From contig NW_014013478.1 in the NCBI RefSeq assembly GCF_000611645.1, forward strand, positions 1-30,878: DNA of 30,878 nucleotides. Direction: 5' to 3'. Each line of letters opens with the position of its first letter. Position 1 is the first letter of the stretch. The position numbers and the translations under genes were made by a program. Source of the DNA: Monoraphidium neglectum. Lineage: Eukaryota > Chlorophyta > Chlorophyceae > Sphaeropleales > Selenastraceae. This document shows positions 10,494 to 21,240 of the stretch, one piece after another. The notes beneath the pieces were generated by a model that had not been told where the DNA came from, searched no databases, and saw nothing but the letters and a program-made list of their open reading frames with translations.

Positions 10494-11877
10494 TCAAACC
10501 ATTTCAGAAACCTCGGCCGCCACCACCCACACAAATGCAAGCCGCGCAAGCCGCATGCGCTCACGCACGCCGCCGACGGCGTCCCCCTCCCCCTCCACCT
10601 CCTCCTCCTCCTCCCTTGACCCCCTGACGCCCTCACCCCCCTCGCTTAGGCCGCCCTCCTCACTCCCGCCGTCCTCGTCGCCAACCGCCGCCCGCCAGTA
10701 CGCCGCCGCAAGCGCGCGCCGCTCGCCGGCGCGCCGCGCCAGCGGCCAGCGCCTCTCCAGCTTCGCCTCCAGATCTCGGCCCGACATATCGTGCAGCGCG
10801 GCGCCCCCGCCGCCGCCGTAGTGCGGCTCCTGCCCACCTGCCGGGCCGTCTAGAAGCTGCAGCACAAACTCCCGCCTCGCCCCCGCCATCAGGTGCGCCA
10901 CCTGTCTCTTCAGCTGCTCGCGGGCGTCGTGCTGGCGGCGGCGCTGGTGCGCCGTGCGCGCGGGGAGGCAGCCGGTCAGCAGCTGCCCTGCAGGACGTGC
11001 GCGTGCGTACGTACGTGCTTGAGAAGTTCGACTTGGGTTGGCAGGCTGCTAGACAATCAGTTTGGATATGTATACCATACATATACACATATACATATAG
11101 GGTTCTGCAATTGGATGTATGTATATACAAATACACATAGACCTGTCCAGGTGGCAGTGGCATGCGGACAAAACGTGCTGCCCGCCATGGCCGCCCAAGC
11201 CTCAAAGCGCCCACTGAGTCAGCGCTGCGTGCCCCAGGCACCCGGCTGCTTGTGCACTCACCCACGTCCGCGGCCCTCCACTCGTTCATCAGCGACAGCA
11301 GCCGGCCCTCGAAGCGGCTGAGCGCCGCGTGCGCCGCCTCCAGGTGCGCCGCGCTCCCAGCAGCCACATCCGGCGGCAGCAGCGCCCGCCGCCACGCCGC
11401 CTCCCACTCCTCCCACGCCCCCTGCTGCCGCCGCCACCCCTGCACGCCTTTGGCCGCGCCCTGGCCACTGCCGCTTGCGGGCTTGCCGCCCCTGCCGCTG
11501 CCGCGGCCCGAGGCCTCTGCGTGCTCTTTGGCGGCGTCGTACATCCGCCCAATGACTGATTCGGAGTGGTAGGATGGCTTGCGGCGGTTGTCCATCCAGT
11601 GCGGCAGCTCGTGGGCCACCTATCAGGGGGGAAGAGCATCAGGGCAGGGCGGGCAGGGCAGCAGGGCGGGCCGAGCAGGCGTTGGATGACACAAAAACGG
11701 CCATCTACCGGCTGCCTGTGATGCATCTGCCTGCAAAGTCCCGCTGTCAGCCGACTGACCGCTGCACCTCCCCTCCGCAGAGTGCATGCCATGGATTGGA
11801 TTTGTCAGTGTCGGCCGCCATCAGCACTCGGCAGCGCACTGATGAAGGGCTATCTGGGGTCTATTCTGGAAGGCGTT

Positions 11878-11939
<62 letters not shown>

Positions 11940-14900
11940 GTGCAGCATCCACCCACCACGCACCCACCAGCTCGCGCTCCATTTCTGCCGGCACGCCCGA
12001 TTTTGGGAAGTCGACGGCGATCGAGTGGAGCTCTGCCAGGCGCAGGCACTCTGGGCAGCCGGGACCCCCCCTGCTACTAGCCACAGGTGGCAAGCGAGCA
12101 GTCAGAGCGCGAGGGAGCGCGCCAAGCAAGGGTGGGCGAGGCGCGCACCCAACTTTCGTGCTCGAGCGTACGCAAAGCTGTGTTTGGACCGCAACAAGCC
12201 CGGCCAGGTACATCACTGTAAACTCCCCATGTGTCATGTGACAAAGCAGCTGCCTGACAAGAAGCAAACTGCCAGGCAACCGTGCATTTGCCAGGATCAT
12301 TCACAACGTCGGCCGTGCTTGATGCCGCAGTATGAGGCCCCCATACATCCAGGAATGCACACGCACGCACACATGCACCACACACACACACACAGTAACC
12401 TGGCCACCTGTCAGCGTGCGCCAGCCAGGTGTTGGCGATGATCCCGAGGCTGTCAGTGCGCGCAGAGTTCACAAAGTGGTCCACTAGGTGCCGCACCGTC
12501 ACTTGGGGCACCTGCAACAGATAGGTAGATAAATGGTGCAGCTTGGTGGGGCAAGAATGAAGCGTTTGGGCCGCCACGTGAGCGCGCAGGTCGGATCCTT
12601 ACTGGGGCACGCATTGGGCCTGTGGAAAATGGAGAGTTGATTCCGTCTGCATGCCAGAGGAAAAAAACGGGCGGCAGATCTCTGAGAAATCAACACACAC
12701 AGGGGTGGAGCGGCCCGGCCCTGTGCGCGGGTGACAGTGCGACAGTCAAACGGTCAAGATCGCAATATTCGCACGCGAGTGTGTACCTCGATCGGCTTGG
12801 GGGCAGTGTAGTCCATCGGCGTCTGGTTGCATATGCCCAGCAGCCGCTCGTCCCAGATAACCGCATACAGGTCCCCGTCCAGATCACTCCCCGAGAGGCA
12901 CGACGTCAGCGGCCGCGCGCCGCGCTGCGAGAACACCACCACGTTGGTGTACGCCTCGCGAAGCTCCTTGGAGCCGGCCACGGCCTCGACGGCGCGCACG
13001 TCCCCGGGGTGGCAGACGGGATGCTTGGCGAGGACGACGCGGCCTGTGATGACCTGCGGCTCCGCGCCGCGGTTGGCCTGGACCTGGTGCGTGTGGGTGG
13101 GTGGATCGGTCGGGGGAGGGCGACCGCGGCGGTGGGGTAGAAGTTCCAGGCTGCGACCCGGCTCGCCTTCTGCCTGGCTGCATGGCTGACAGGCCCAGGC
13201 GCTGCTGCCCTAAGATCCATTTTGATGCGTCTCGCATCCTGCTGTGGCTTGCACCATCACCTTGGCGGCAGCTAAAAACGCAGCAACGGCCGGGCTGCCG
13301 CTGCACTGACAGCGTTTACGTCTCATCAGTGCGGCGTGACGTTCCACATCGAACAGCCCGATGGCAAGAATGCACTGGCTTTTTGTAGCACAAAGAGGGC
13401 AGCGGCACCAGCCGGCCAACCCTGCCTACACCTTAAACCCTAAACCCCAAAGCCCCAAACCCCTAAACCCTGACTAGTGACGCGACGACAGCCGCCCCAC
13501 TGCCGGCCCCACCTGCACGAACACCTGGCCCTCCTCCAGCTGGTCCAGCTCATCAAGGACGCCCATCAGGGTCACCCCCTGCTCCACCGGGATGCGGCAC
13601 TTGGTCTCAAGGTCAAGGCGCTGCGGGCCGGGTGTGGGCGCAGGGGCAGGGGCAGAGGCGGAGGAGGAGGCGCGCAGGGGCCGCCTGCACTGGAATTATG
13701 AGTGGGAGTGCCGCTGGACGGACCCCGGCTTCGCTGCTGACGCCAACGGATTATCACGTGCCAGCGAATCGGTGAGAATAGTTTTGGCTGGCCGCGGCTC
13801 GTTGACCAGGTCTGACCAGGTTAGACCAGGTTTGACCTTGATCGCCTTTTGATGCCCGGCGCAATCGACGTACAAACCCCTGCTGCTCGCCACGGGCACT
13901 GCGAAACACACTGCGAAACAGAGTGCGCCGCACCCACGGCGTGCACGGGCGGCAGCCGGGCAGCCACCCGCCCACCAGGTGCCGCTCCACAGCTGCCAGG
14001 CAGCTGCCCATCAGCGGGTCCATTGGCAGCCCTCGGTCCCTGCAGGCGGCCAGCAGCGCCACCATGGGCCCCAGTGCAGCGGGGGCGAGGGCGCCCAGCG
14101 TTGGCAGCGCCTGGACTGCAGCCGAGGGGCTGGCTGTCAGGTCGTCTAGGCGCCGCAGGTATGCGGCCTGCATGTCCAGGAAAACCTGAGCACGGGGGTC
14201 ACCGGCGTGGAAACAAAGGCGGGATAGAATTGGCAGGGGCAGGTGGTGGAGGCTGCATCCACGGGAGGTTGGTGACCTGGCAGTGGCTCGAGCCGGTGGG
14301 AGCGCAGTAGTTGCGGGTTTTGCAAAGGGATCCTTATTTCAGTGCTTTTGCCGGTTTCATCGACAATGTTGCCAATGGTCGCTTATGAGTTGGCAGAGGC
14401 GTCTACTTGAGGAGCCGTCCACCTGCTCACAATTCCGCTTAAGGCTCTTCCACTGCAAAGGGCAGCCGGCAGTTTGAAACGCGAAATTGCTTGTGCCGCC
14501 GCACGCACCTGGGACAGCACGCCGTTGTGCTGCAGCAGCAGCACGAGCTGGCGGTTAAGGAAGCACAGGATCGGCCTGGCCACGCCCACCACCTCCAGCC
14601 GCGAGTGGGTGCTGCCAAACTTGGTCATTGAGGGGCGCGTCTGGAGGGCGCGGCCGGGGAGGGAGGGCAGCAGCGACAGCATGCCCTTGCAACCCCCGAA
14701 GCGCACCTGTGTGTGGGGGCGAGGGGATATAGCGTGTTTGTGCAGCAGCGCTGTGCTGTGCGCTGCGAGGCAGACCTCCAGTCCTCAAGCGTGCGCACAG
14801 GTGCTCCCATTACCTGACCACGGTCTGAGCCAACCAGAAAAGCATCCAACGGCTCGCAGCTGCACCTCATCACTGATCACACTGGCAGGTGCAATCATCG

Positions 14901-17900
14901 GCCCCGATGGGTGGCCCCCCAGATTCTCATGCACATGGAGGGATGTGGCACACATGTGCACCCCTCCGCTCTGTGCGAGCCTACAGCAGGCGCCAACGCA
15001 CCTGCACAGCAGACACCTTTGGCGCATCTGGCGGGAGCTCCATCTCCAGGAGGACCTCGGACAGCAGCCCCGGCGAGATGCGCCCCACGCCGTCGCTGAA
15101 GCAGTATCCGTCATGCTCCACATCCGGGACCACGCTCTGCGTTTTGTCCGGCCGTAGAATTCCAGCAGAGCGGCTGAGATATGAGACGATGTGAGTGCCA
15201 CGCAGCGCACCGGGCGAGCAAGCTGCGCTCGTCGCCGCCCTGCCGGGGGCTCTTAAGCGATCGGCGACCAACCTGCCACCCCACACCAGTCCAAGGTTGC
15301 CCATCGCAGGCTCTCCTCCTACCCACACCCCTACCCACACCCCAGGCTAAGCGCGAGGCTCACGTGCTCCTCGCCGCCCACCGCCGCCGCGTCCACCGTG
15401 GTGCTGAAGCACTGCCCCATCCGCGCCGCGCACTTTGCGGGCACGCGCTGGCTCTCCATAAAGTCCCCCATCCAGCCGCGCATCCTCGCCGCAAGCACCT
15501 GGGACGCGCCGCGGCTTTGGCCGGGGCCGGCGGAAACCATCCAGACGGCGTGGTCTCTGAGCTGGCTCGATGAGTAGGCGAGGAACACGTAGTGGCGGCC
15601 GCACAACTGGATGCCTGCGTAGGAGGCGGAGGAAAAGTCCCCCTTCAAAACTGGTGGCGGCAGCCGGGGCGCAATTCACAGAAGCTGGCAGGCCTCCAGA
15701 TCCTGACGTGGCCTGTCTCGAGCCGCGCCTTTGCAATTTTGCACCCGGCTTCGCGCCCGCGTGCGTGTGTTGTGCCTGGCCCCACCTTCTGACAGGACGT
15801 TCTGCACCCGCTCGAAGCAGGCCTGGATGGTCGTGTCCGGCGTGGCAAACAGCGGGTCTTGAAGGATACCTGAGGACCAAAGAACGCAGGGGGCGGCACG
15901 GCAGCCGCAGCCGTCTCAGGAGCCCAGCGGTGATAATGCCGCAGTGCGGGGGCTGCTTCGCATACAGAAGGTCATAGCAAGCAGCTGCTCATGGGGGACG
16001 CGCCGACAGACGACTGCCCGCGCCTGAAGCCAGGTTGCTTCATTGGAGCGTCTCACAACTTCAAGTTGGAAGCTACCACCTCAAAAGAGATCCTTGGATG
16101 CCGCGCACGCTCGCCTCGACCCCCGCGGCTGCTGCGCCCATTGCAGGTGTGTTGATGGCGGCCGTCCCTGCAACGCGCGGGCGAGCCCAGTGCACCTTGC
16201 CCTGCCGGCGCACCTGCGCAAGGTCGTACGTGCTGAGCTGGCCTGCCCCGCCCCCGTCCGCAGCTGCGCAGAAGCTGCGCAGCACCCTGTTGGCCAGGTC
16301 CACCTCTGGCTGCAGGAAGGCGACGCGCGTGGGCGTCACCAGGATCCGCGGGACCTGCATGTTTGGGGCAAAAGCGGTTGCGGGGACGGTTTGGGAGCAA
16401 GGAAGGCTGTGCGCACGCACGTTGCATGGGCACTTACCCGAAGTGTCCCGCGCATGCACACCTTGCTGGTTGCTGATTGGGTCAGTTGATGGCGGGTGAC
16501 ATGCCTGACACTAACAAACCAACCCCTTGGACACACATTTACATTTTCCCCTGAAGGCAGACGTTGCCGTACCATTCCAGCCGCTACGCAAGCAAGGGGC
16601 TGCCCGGAGCGCGCATGAGCTGAGCGCCAACGTTGACCCCAGCCTACGCGCCTTGGCGAAGCCTTCCACCAGCTTCCCCGCGTTCAGCTGCCGCGCCTGA
16701 TCGTCTTCCTCCTCGGCGTCCCCTTGGTCGCCCTCCAGCTGCTCTTCGAGCGCCGCCGCCAGGTCAGCGACCGGGCGGCTGCCGCTGCACAGCGCGGCCA
16801 GCGCGCGCCGCGCGGCGCCGGGGGCGGCGCTGGACAGCAGCTGCAGCACCTGCGGGTCTGCGAGCTGCCACTTCGAAGCGAGGCCCGAGGAAAGCAGCAC
16901 CAGCCCCTGTGAAAGGGCAACATCGGCGGGCATGTCGGGGCCGCGGTCGCAGCGTGCACGCGTCGGATTCGAGGGAAGGCGCAGGCCAGGAGGTTGGGAC
17001 GTGAGGGTCATTGTGTGTGGGGATGTGCGTAACAGACGCAAGGGAGCTGTGTGCCAGCAGTTCTGCACTGCTGGCTTGTACCGCGATTTGAGCTGCGCAG
17101 GACACACAATGCTCAATGCATGCAAGTAGCGGCAGGGCAAAAACCTCGCAAAATGGTGATGAAGGGCGGCAGCAGGACGGCTGCCATGTGGACTGGCAAC
17201 AGCACCACCACACACCAAGTGCAACAAACGGAGCGACGGGCCATTAACGGAGTGCCGGGGGCGGGGCGGTCACCTGGAATGCCACTGTGAAGGGCAGCTC
17301 TGTCAGCTGCTGCTGCTGCAGGCCGTCGCTGCGCCACGGCCAGCCGGCCGCCTCGAAAACCCGCGGCTGGGGCGCAGCGGCGGCGTGGGCGGGCGGGCCG
17401 GGCAGCAGCAGGCCGAAGTGCTGCAGTCGGGCCACCGCGTCGTTGTCGAGCGCGGCTGCGAGCATACGTGCGGAGAGACAGTTTCGGCATCGCATCTCTC
17501 AACGATATGACATCACTTTACAAGACCAGGCAGCTGCAAAAGCCTGGGAAAAGCGAGCCGGATGCTGTTGTAGCAACACCAGAAACAGCAAGCGAGGCAT
17601 CAGATAGAGCAATGCAATTGATTGGTCAAGGGTTCTGGGTTGAAGGGTGCGGCCAGTGATAGATCTCACCTGCAGACGCAGCCGACAGGGCGAGCTTGAA
17701 TGTCAGGCAGCTGCCCAGCAGCTGCCCCTTTGTTGGATCCCCCATCCGCGCCCAGCCGCCGGGGTGGGCGCTGTCGGCCTGCAGCACCTCTGGCGGCGCC
17801 TTGAGGCTGAACGTCAGGGAGTGGCCGGCGCGGTCGAGGCGCAGGCGGCCGCGCAGCTGCCGGAACTGCGACACAAGGCGCTGCTGGCGGCGGTCCCCAG

Positions 17901-19182
17901 CCGACATGCGCGCGGTGAGGATGAGGCACCGCTCTGCGAGGCTGATCGTGAGCTGAGGGGGTGCGGTTTGAGTGGCGGCGGGGCAGGTGGGTAGGCCTCC
18001 TAAGTAATGGGGGGTTCTAGCACTTGAGGTGGTCAAAGCTGGGTGAAAAGCAGGTGAAATGGATGGTCGGCAGGTTTCTAAATACAGGAGATCTAACAAC
18101 GGAAAGGCGCCGACCACAAATGACTGGGAAATGACAGGAGCTCTGTGGATGAGGCTGTAGCACAGGATCATGCACACCGGCAGGCCCCTTGCAAAGTCAG
18201 CCTTGGGCGCTCCATCACCGCCTCAACACGCCCAGGCGCGCGCTGCATACTGGCACGCGCACACGCGTGCGCCGCCTCACCTCTACGGAGCCAGCGGCAA
18301 TGAACTCTGACACAAACGCGTCCCGGCCACCAATGCCGGGCACGAGGCAGCCCACACGCGCCTCTGTGATGGCGAGCTGCATCTGGCCCTCATCGGTTAC
18401 GTACAGCTGCCCGCGTGCAGGGCGCGCGGGGGACACCCTGTGCGGCGGCCGTCGCGCCCAGGGGCGCGGGGCGACGGGGGCGGGGGGTTCCGATGCGCAG
18501 GTGCGGCCTCAGATTCCCGCTGCTGCCAGAGGCTTGCGTCTCGGTTCATTTGGATAAATGTAAGAATAGTGTGTCAACTCTGCGGCCGCGCACTGTCCGA
18601 TGTTGTTGGCCTGGCCTGCTGTGAGGTCACTGGCTCGGCGGCACCGAGCGAGAAGAGCCGGCGGCAAACCCATTTACATGTAAAATTGTCATTAAAAAAG
18701 GGTGGCGTTTTGGAGCCACGATCGCACCTTTGATCCACTGCTGAGTTTTACGGTCAAGTCTGCTCTAAAGCAAGCCTTGCGGCAGCGCACCTGACTGAGC
18801 CTCTGTAGCCGACGTCGCCGGGCGCCGGCAGCACCCCGCGCCGCCGCGCGCTGCTGGCCAGGGCCAGCACCCGCTGGACTGCCGCGTCAGAGTCCATCTC
18901 GACGATGGCGAGGCCTGGCTTCTCCTCATTATGGTGCACCCCGAGCACGGCGCCCCCGCCACCAGCCACCAATGATTCGAAGAACCGCTGGATGCTGGGG
19001 GCGCCCGCGGTGTAATTGAGGCCGCCGACGCTGAGCTGGCGCCCGAGCAGCTGCCGCTCGAGCGCGTCCAGCTCGCGGAGCTGCCGCTGCTCCGCCGCGG
19101 CATCGGCGTCCGCGTCGCGCATGCGCCTGTACGTGTTGCGCTTGGCTCTGCGGGCCCTGGCGCGCTTGTTGCCGCGGCTCAT
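10494..19182 (-). CDS. RDR: RNA-dependent RNA polymerase of the eukaryotic RNA-silencing type, N-terminal RRM-like domain
   Basis: Copies single-stranded RNA into dsRNA that Dicer cuts into small RNAs. Exons: 19182..18791, 18437..18281, 17952..17670, 17455..17274, 16906..16648, 16354..16196, 15869..15786, 15650..15364, 15136..15002, 14706..14509, 14185..13976, 13620..13513, 13083..12787, 12511..12408, 12070..11968, 11619..11262, 10987..10494; about 1,270 residues. The ATG at 19182 begins a very basic, possibly nuclear-targeting stretch, then an RRM-like fold (LSVGGLNY ... LAIVEMDS). Family signatures in order: RILVTPTRVAFLQPEVDLANRVL, YVFLAYSSSQLRDH, DVEHDGYCFSDGVGRISP, VRFGGCKGM, LMGVLDELDQLEEGQVFVQ, KHPVCHPGDVR, the catalytic DLDGD (codons 12885..12871), DSLGIIAN, AELHSIAVDFPKSGVPA and, near the end, FVWVVAAEV. 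Phase agrees at all junctions except exons 5 to 6 and 6 to 7, where a small exon or a non-GT donor may be missing. Introns carry CAG, GT and telomere-like repeats. Confidence 0.95.
11878..11938. repeat. (CAG)20 repeat in an RDR intron
   Basis: About 20 uninterrupted GCA/CAG units inside the intron 11620..11967 of the polymerase gene, CTG in the transcript. It starts 30 bases into the intron from its 5' splice site at 11967. Confidence 0.9.
12378..12394. repeat. Short (CA)n run in an RDR intron
   Basis: CA dinucleotides (GT in the sense direction) in the intron 12071..12407, starting about 13 bases after its 5' splice site. Confidence 0.7.
13431..13471 (-). repeat. Interstitial telomere-like repeat in an RDR intron
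   Basis: CTTAAACCC, TAAACCC, CAAAGCC, CCAAACC and CCTAAACCC units in the plus direction, i.e. degenerate TTTAGGG in the sense direction. It lies in the intron 13084..13512, starting about 41 bases after the 5' splice site. It resembles the array at 282..304 in orientation and position. Confidence 0.8.
13801..13838. repeat. Four tandem copies of a 10-base unit in an RDR intron
   Basis: Units of the form TTTGACCAGG with small changes, in the intron 13621..13975. A short minisatellite without further evident role. Confidence 0.75.
18673..18684. repeat. 12-base perfect palindrome in the first RDR intron
   Basis: TTTACATGTAAA, followed by an A-rich run, in the intron 18438..18790. It contains TGTAA on both strands. 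It may be chance. Confidence 0.4.
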
Positions 19183-21240
19183 CTTCTGCGGGCGCGCGCG
19201 TGCGTCGGGGCGAGGTGGGCGACGCTTGGGGACTTTTGCCTGGCAATAGGTAGCATTGGGTGTGTAATTTTCTGTCAATCATACCGCTGTTTATCGTAGT
19301 TGCAACGCTGCCAAAGGCAAGCACACGTGGATCTCGGAGGATCGTGGCGATTATCACGGATGAACCGACCTTGCTCTCGCAAAGTAGACCTGCCCTGCGC
19401 TCTGGGAGCCACGGCCGTGCAAGCACGAGTTGCGGTCTTACGCCATGCAGGGCAGCTGTTGTGCGGCGCCAGGCGCCGCTGGTCCCGCCAAGCATTCACC
19501 ACCTGCACCCATCAACTGACAGCACAGGTACCAGACCTGGCACCGGGTACACTACATGCGGCGCTGTCAAACGTTCAGGACGTATCCCATTCGTTTGCAC
19601 TACCATATGCCTTTCAATCACCCGGCTGCTCAACTTCCTACCTGATGGGCGCACCATTGGTTGTGACTCAACTCCCCGTATGTAGGCAAGTAGCCCGCTG
19701 CCTGAAAGCCGGGCGTCGTGGTGGTTTCAGACGTCCTTTCGCTGGACCCTGGTGCATAATCTGTTTTTTTACGCAGCACAGCAAGGGGGGTACTTTAGGC
19801 AGCAGTCACGAGGAGCTCGCTCTGATGTCAGTTGCGTTTGGGTGGGCCGCTGGGGTGATCATTCAAACGCATGAGCAGTATGGAGTCGGTGCAGGGGGGT
19901 TGGGGTTGCAGTGCGTGATATATTTCTGGCCAAGAAGCATCAGCTTGCGGCCGCGGCGGGTTTCATGGGTTTGCAGGCACAGCGCAGAGTGCGGGATCGA
20001 CATTGGCCGCATCAAGCAGAGATGGCTGGGGCCAGGTGATGACTTTGGTGCCGCTTTCACTCGAGCGTGCAGAATCAACCCCATCTGCAGACTTCCACGG
20101 AGCCGAATGGGCAATGGGCTGCCAGCAGCAGCTAGTTTGTTGCCTGTCAACTCCGAATGTAGAGGTGCGGCAGCAGCCAGCACATCTGGGGCCAACCCCC
20201 GCCTGTGTGTGTGGGTGGTGGTGATAATCACTCCTCTGACCCACCAGGCACCACCCTCGTGGCATCAGGCTGCAGAGGACATACTCTTTGTTCAAGGGGC
20301 TGATATATATATTACATGCAACCAGATGACATCAGGCCCCCGCATGATGACGGGGTTCGGCATGATGGGCCTAACCGTATAGGAGCTCTTGCCAAGAGCC
20401 AGTGGCAACGGCCAGTTGGTGGCTTTGCCTGCAAGTGCACATGCATGTGCCGCGTGCTCGCCTGAGGCCGGCAATGAAAGACTGGATTTTCGCGTTGTAT
20501 GGCGGATGGACCCGCAAGCGGCGGGCAATAGGGCGGACTGCTGCGGGCGCTCAAGTTCCAGAGCAACCCAGGGAGGCGGCTGGGGCGCCTGCGCGCGGTG
20601 CACTGGCGTTGCGCGTACTGCGCACGGCGCTGTGCCCCGCCCATCCCTGCTTTTTGAACCCTCCAGCCAGCAAAACGATGATTGTACACTGGCGATGATG
20701 AAATTCGTTCAGGTTTACGGAACTTCAGGGGGGAAAGGAGCTCAATGTGCTGATGTATACACGAGGCCGGGGCGGCAAGACAGGCCAGCCCCATTCAGCG
20801 CGGTGCAACAACAGCTGCTTGGACATAATAGCAGAGCGGCGCGCTGCTTGGACGCCTCGACCCCAGAACTTCGGGCACCAAGGGCAGACAGACCGCGGCC
20901 GCAGCCGCGCATGCGCGCCGCAGGGGGCCAAGGGGCCACCAGATCGTTCAACGTCACCAGAACGAGCGGCCTGCATGCGTGCAACGAAGAATTGTTGCCG
21001 GGTGGGTGCGGCGGCGAGGCACCGGGTTGGAGCGGGCTGCGCTGCTGGGGACTCAAGGCATACACCCCAGCAGCGGGACAGCGGGGCCACCCTGATGGGC
21101 ACGGCCGCATGGCCCCAAGAGTTTTGGCTGTTTGCATAAACGAGCGGCGGTGATGGGAAGCGCGACATGGAGAAGAGGGCCGGTGCCCAACAAGTGGTGC
21201 TATGCATTTGTGCGGCCGCCATGACGGCATGACCAGCTCA
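19183..21240. other. Two-kilobase intergenic region upstream of RDR
   Basis: It lies between the RDR start codon and the stop codon of the mTERF-like gene and must hold the RDR promoter and that gene's 3' UTR. A plus-strand frame stays open for 340 codons from an ATG at 19360 to 20382, but has no recognised domain. An AT run (TATATATATT) at about 20301..20311 adjoins TGTAA on the minus strand at about 20312..20316, a possible poly(A) site for the mTERF-like gene about 920 bases after its stop. Confidence 0.45.

Noticed and set aside
13514..13975. Extending RDR exon 11 to later GT donors
   Set aside because: The donor at 13975 gives exactly the family spacing between the D-P motif and the R-I-P-V motif; later donors add residues without similarity.
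15137..15180. Upstream acceptor for RDR exon 9 giving extra residues before VVPDVEHDG
   Set aside because: It conflicts with the phase of exon 8, whereas the acceptor at 15137 is in phase and yields the canonical spacing.
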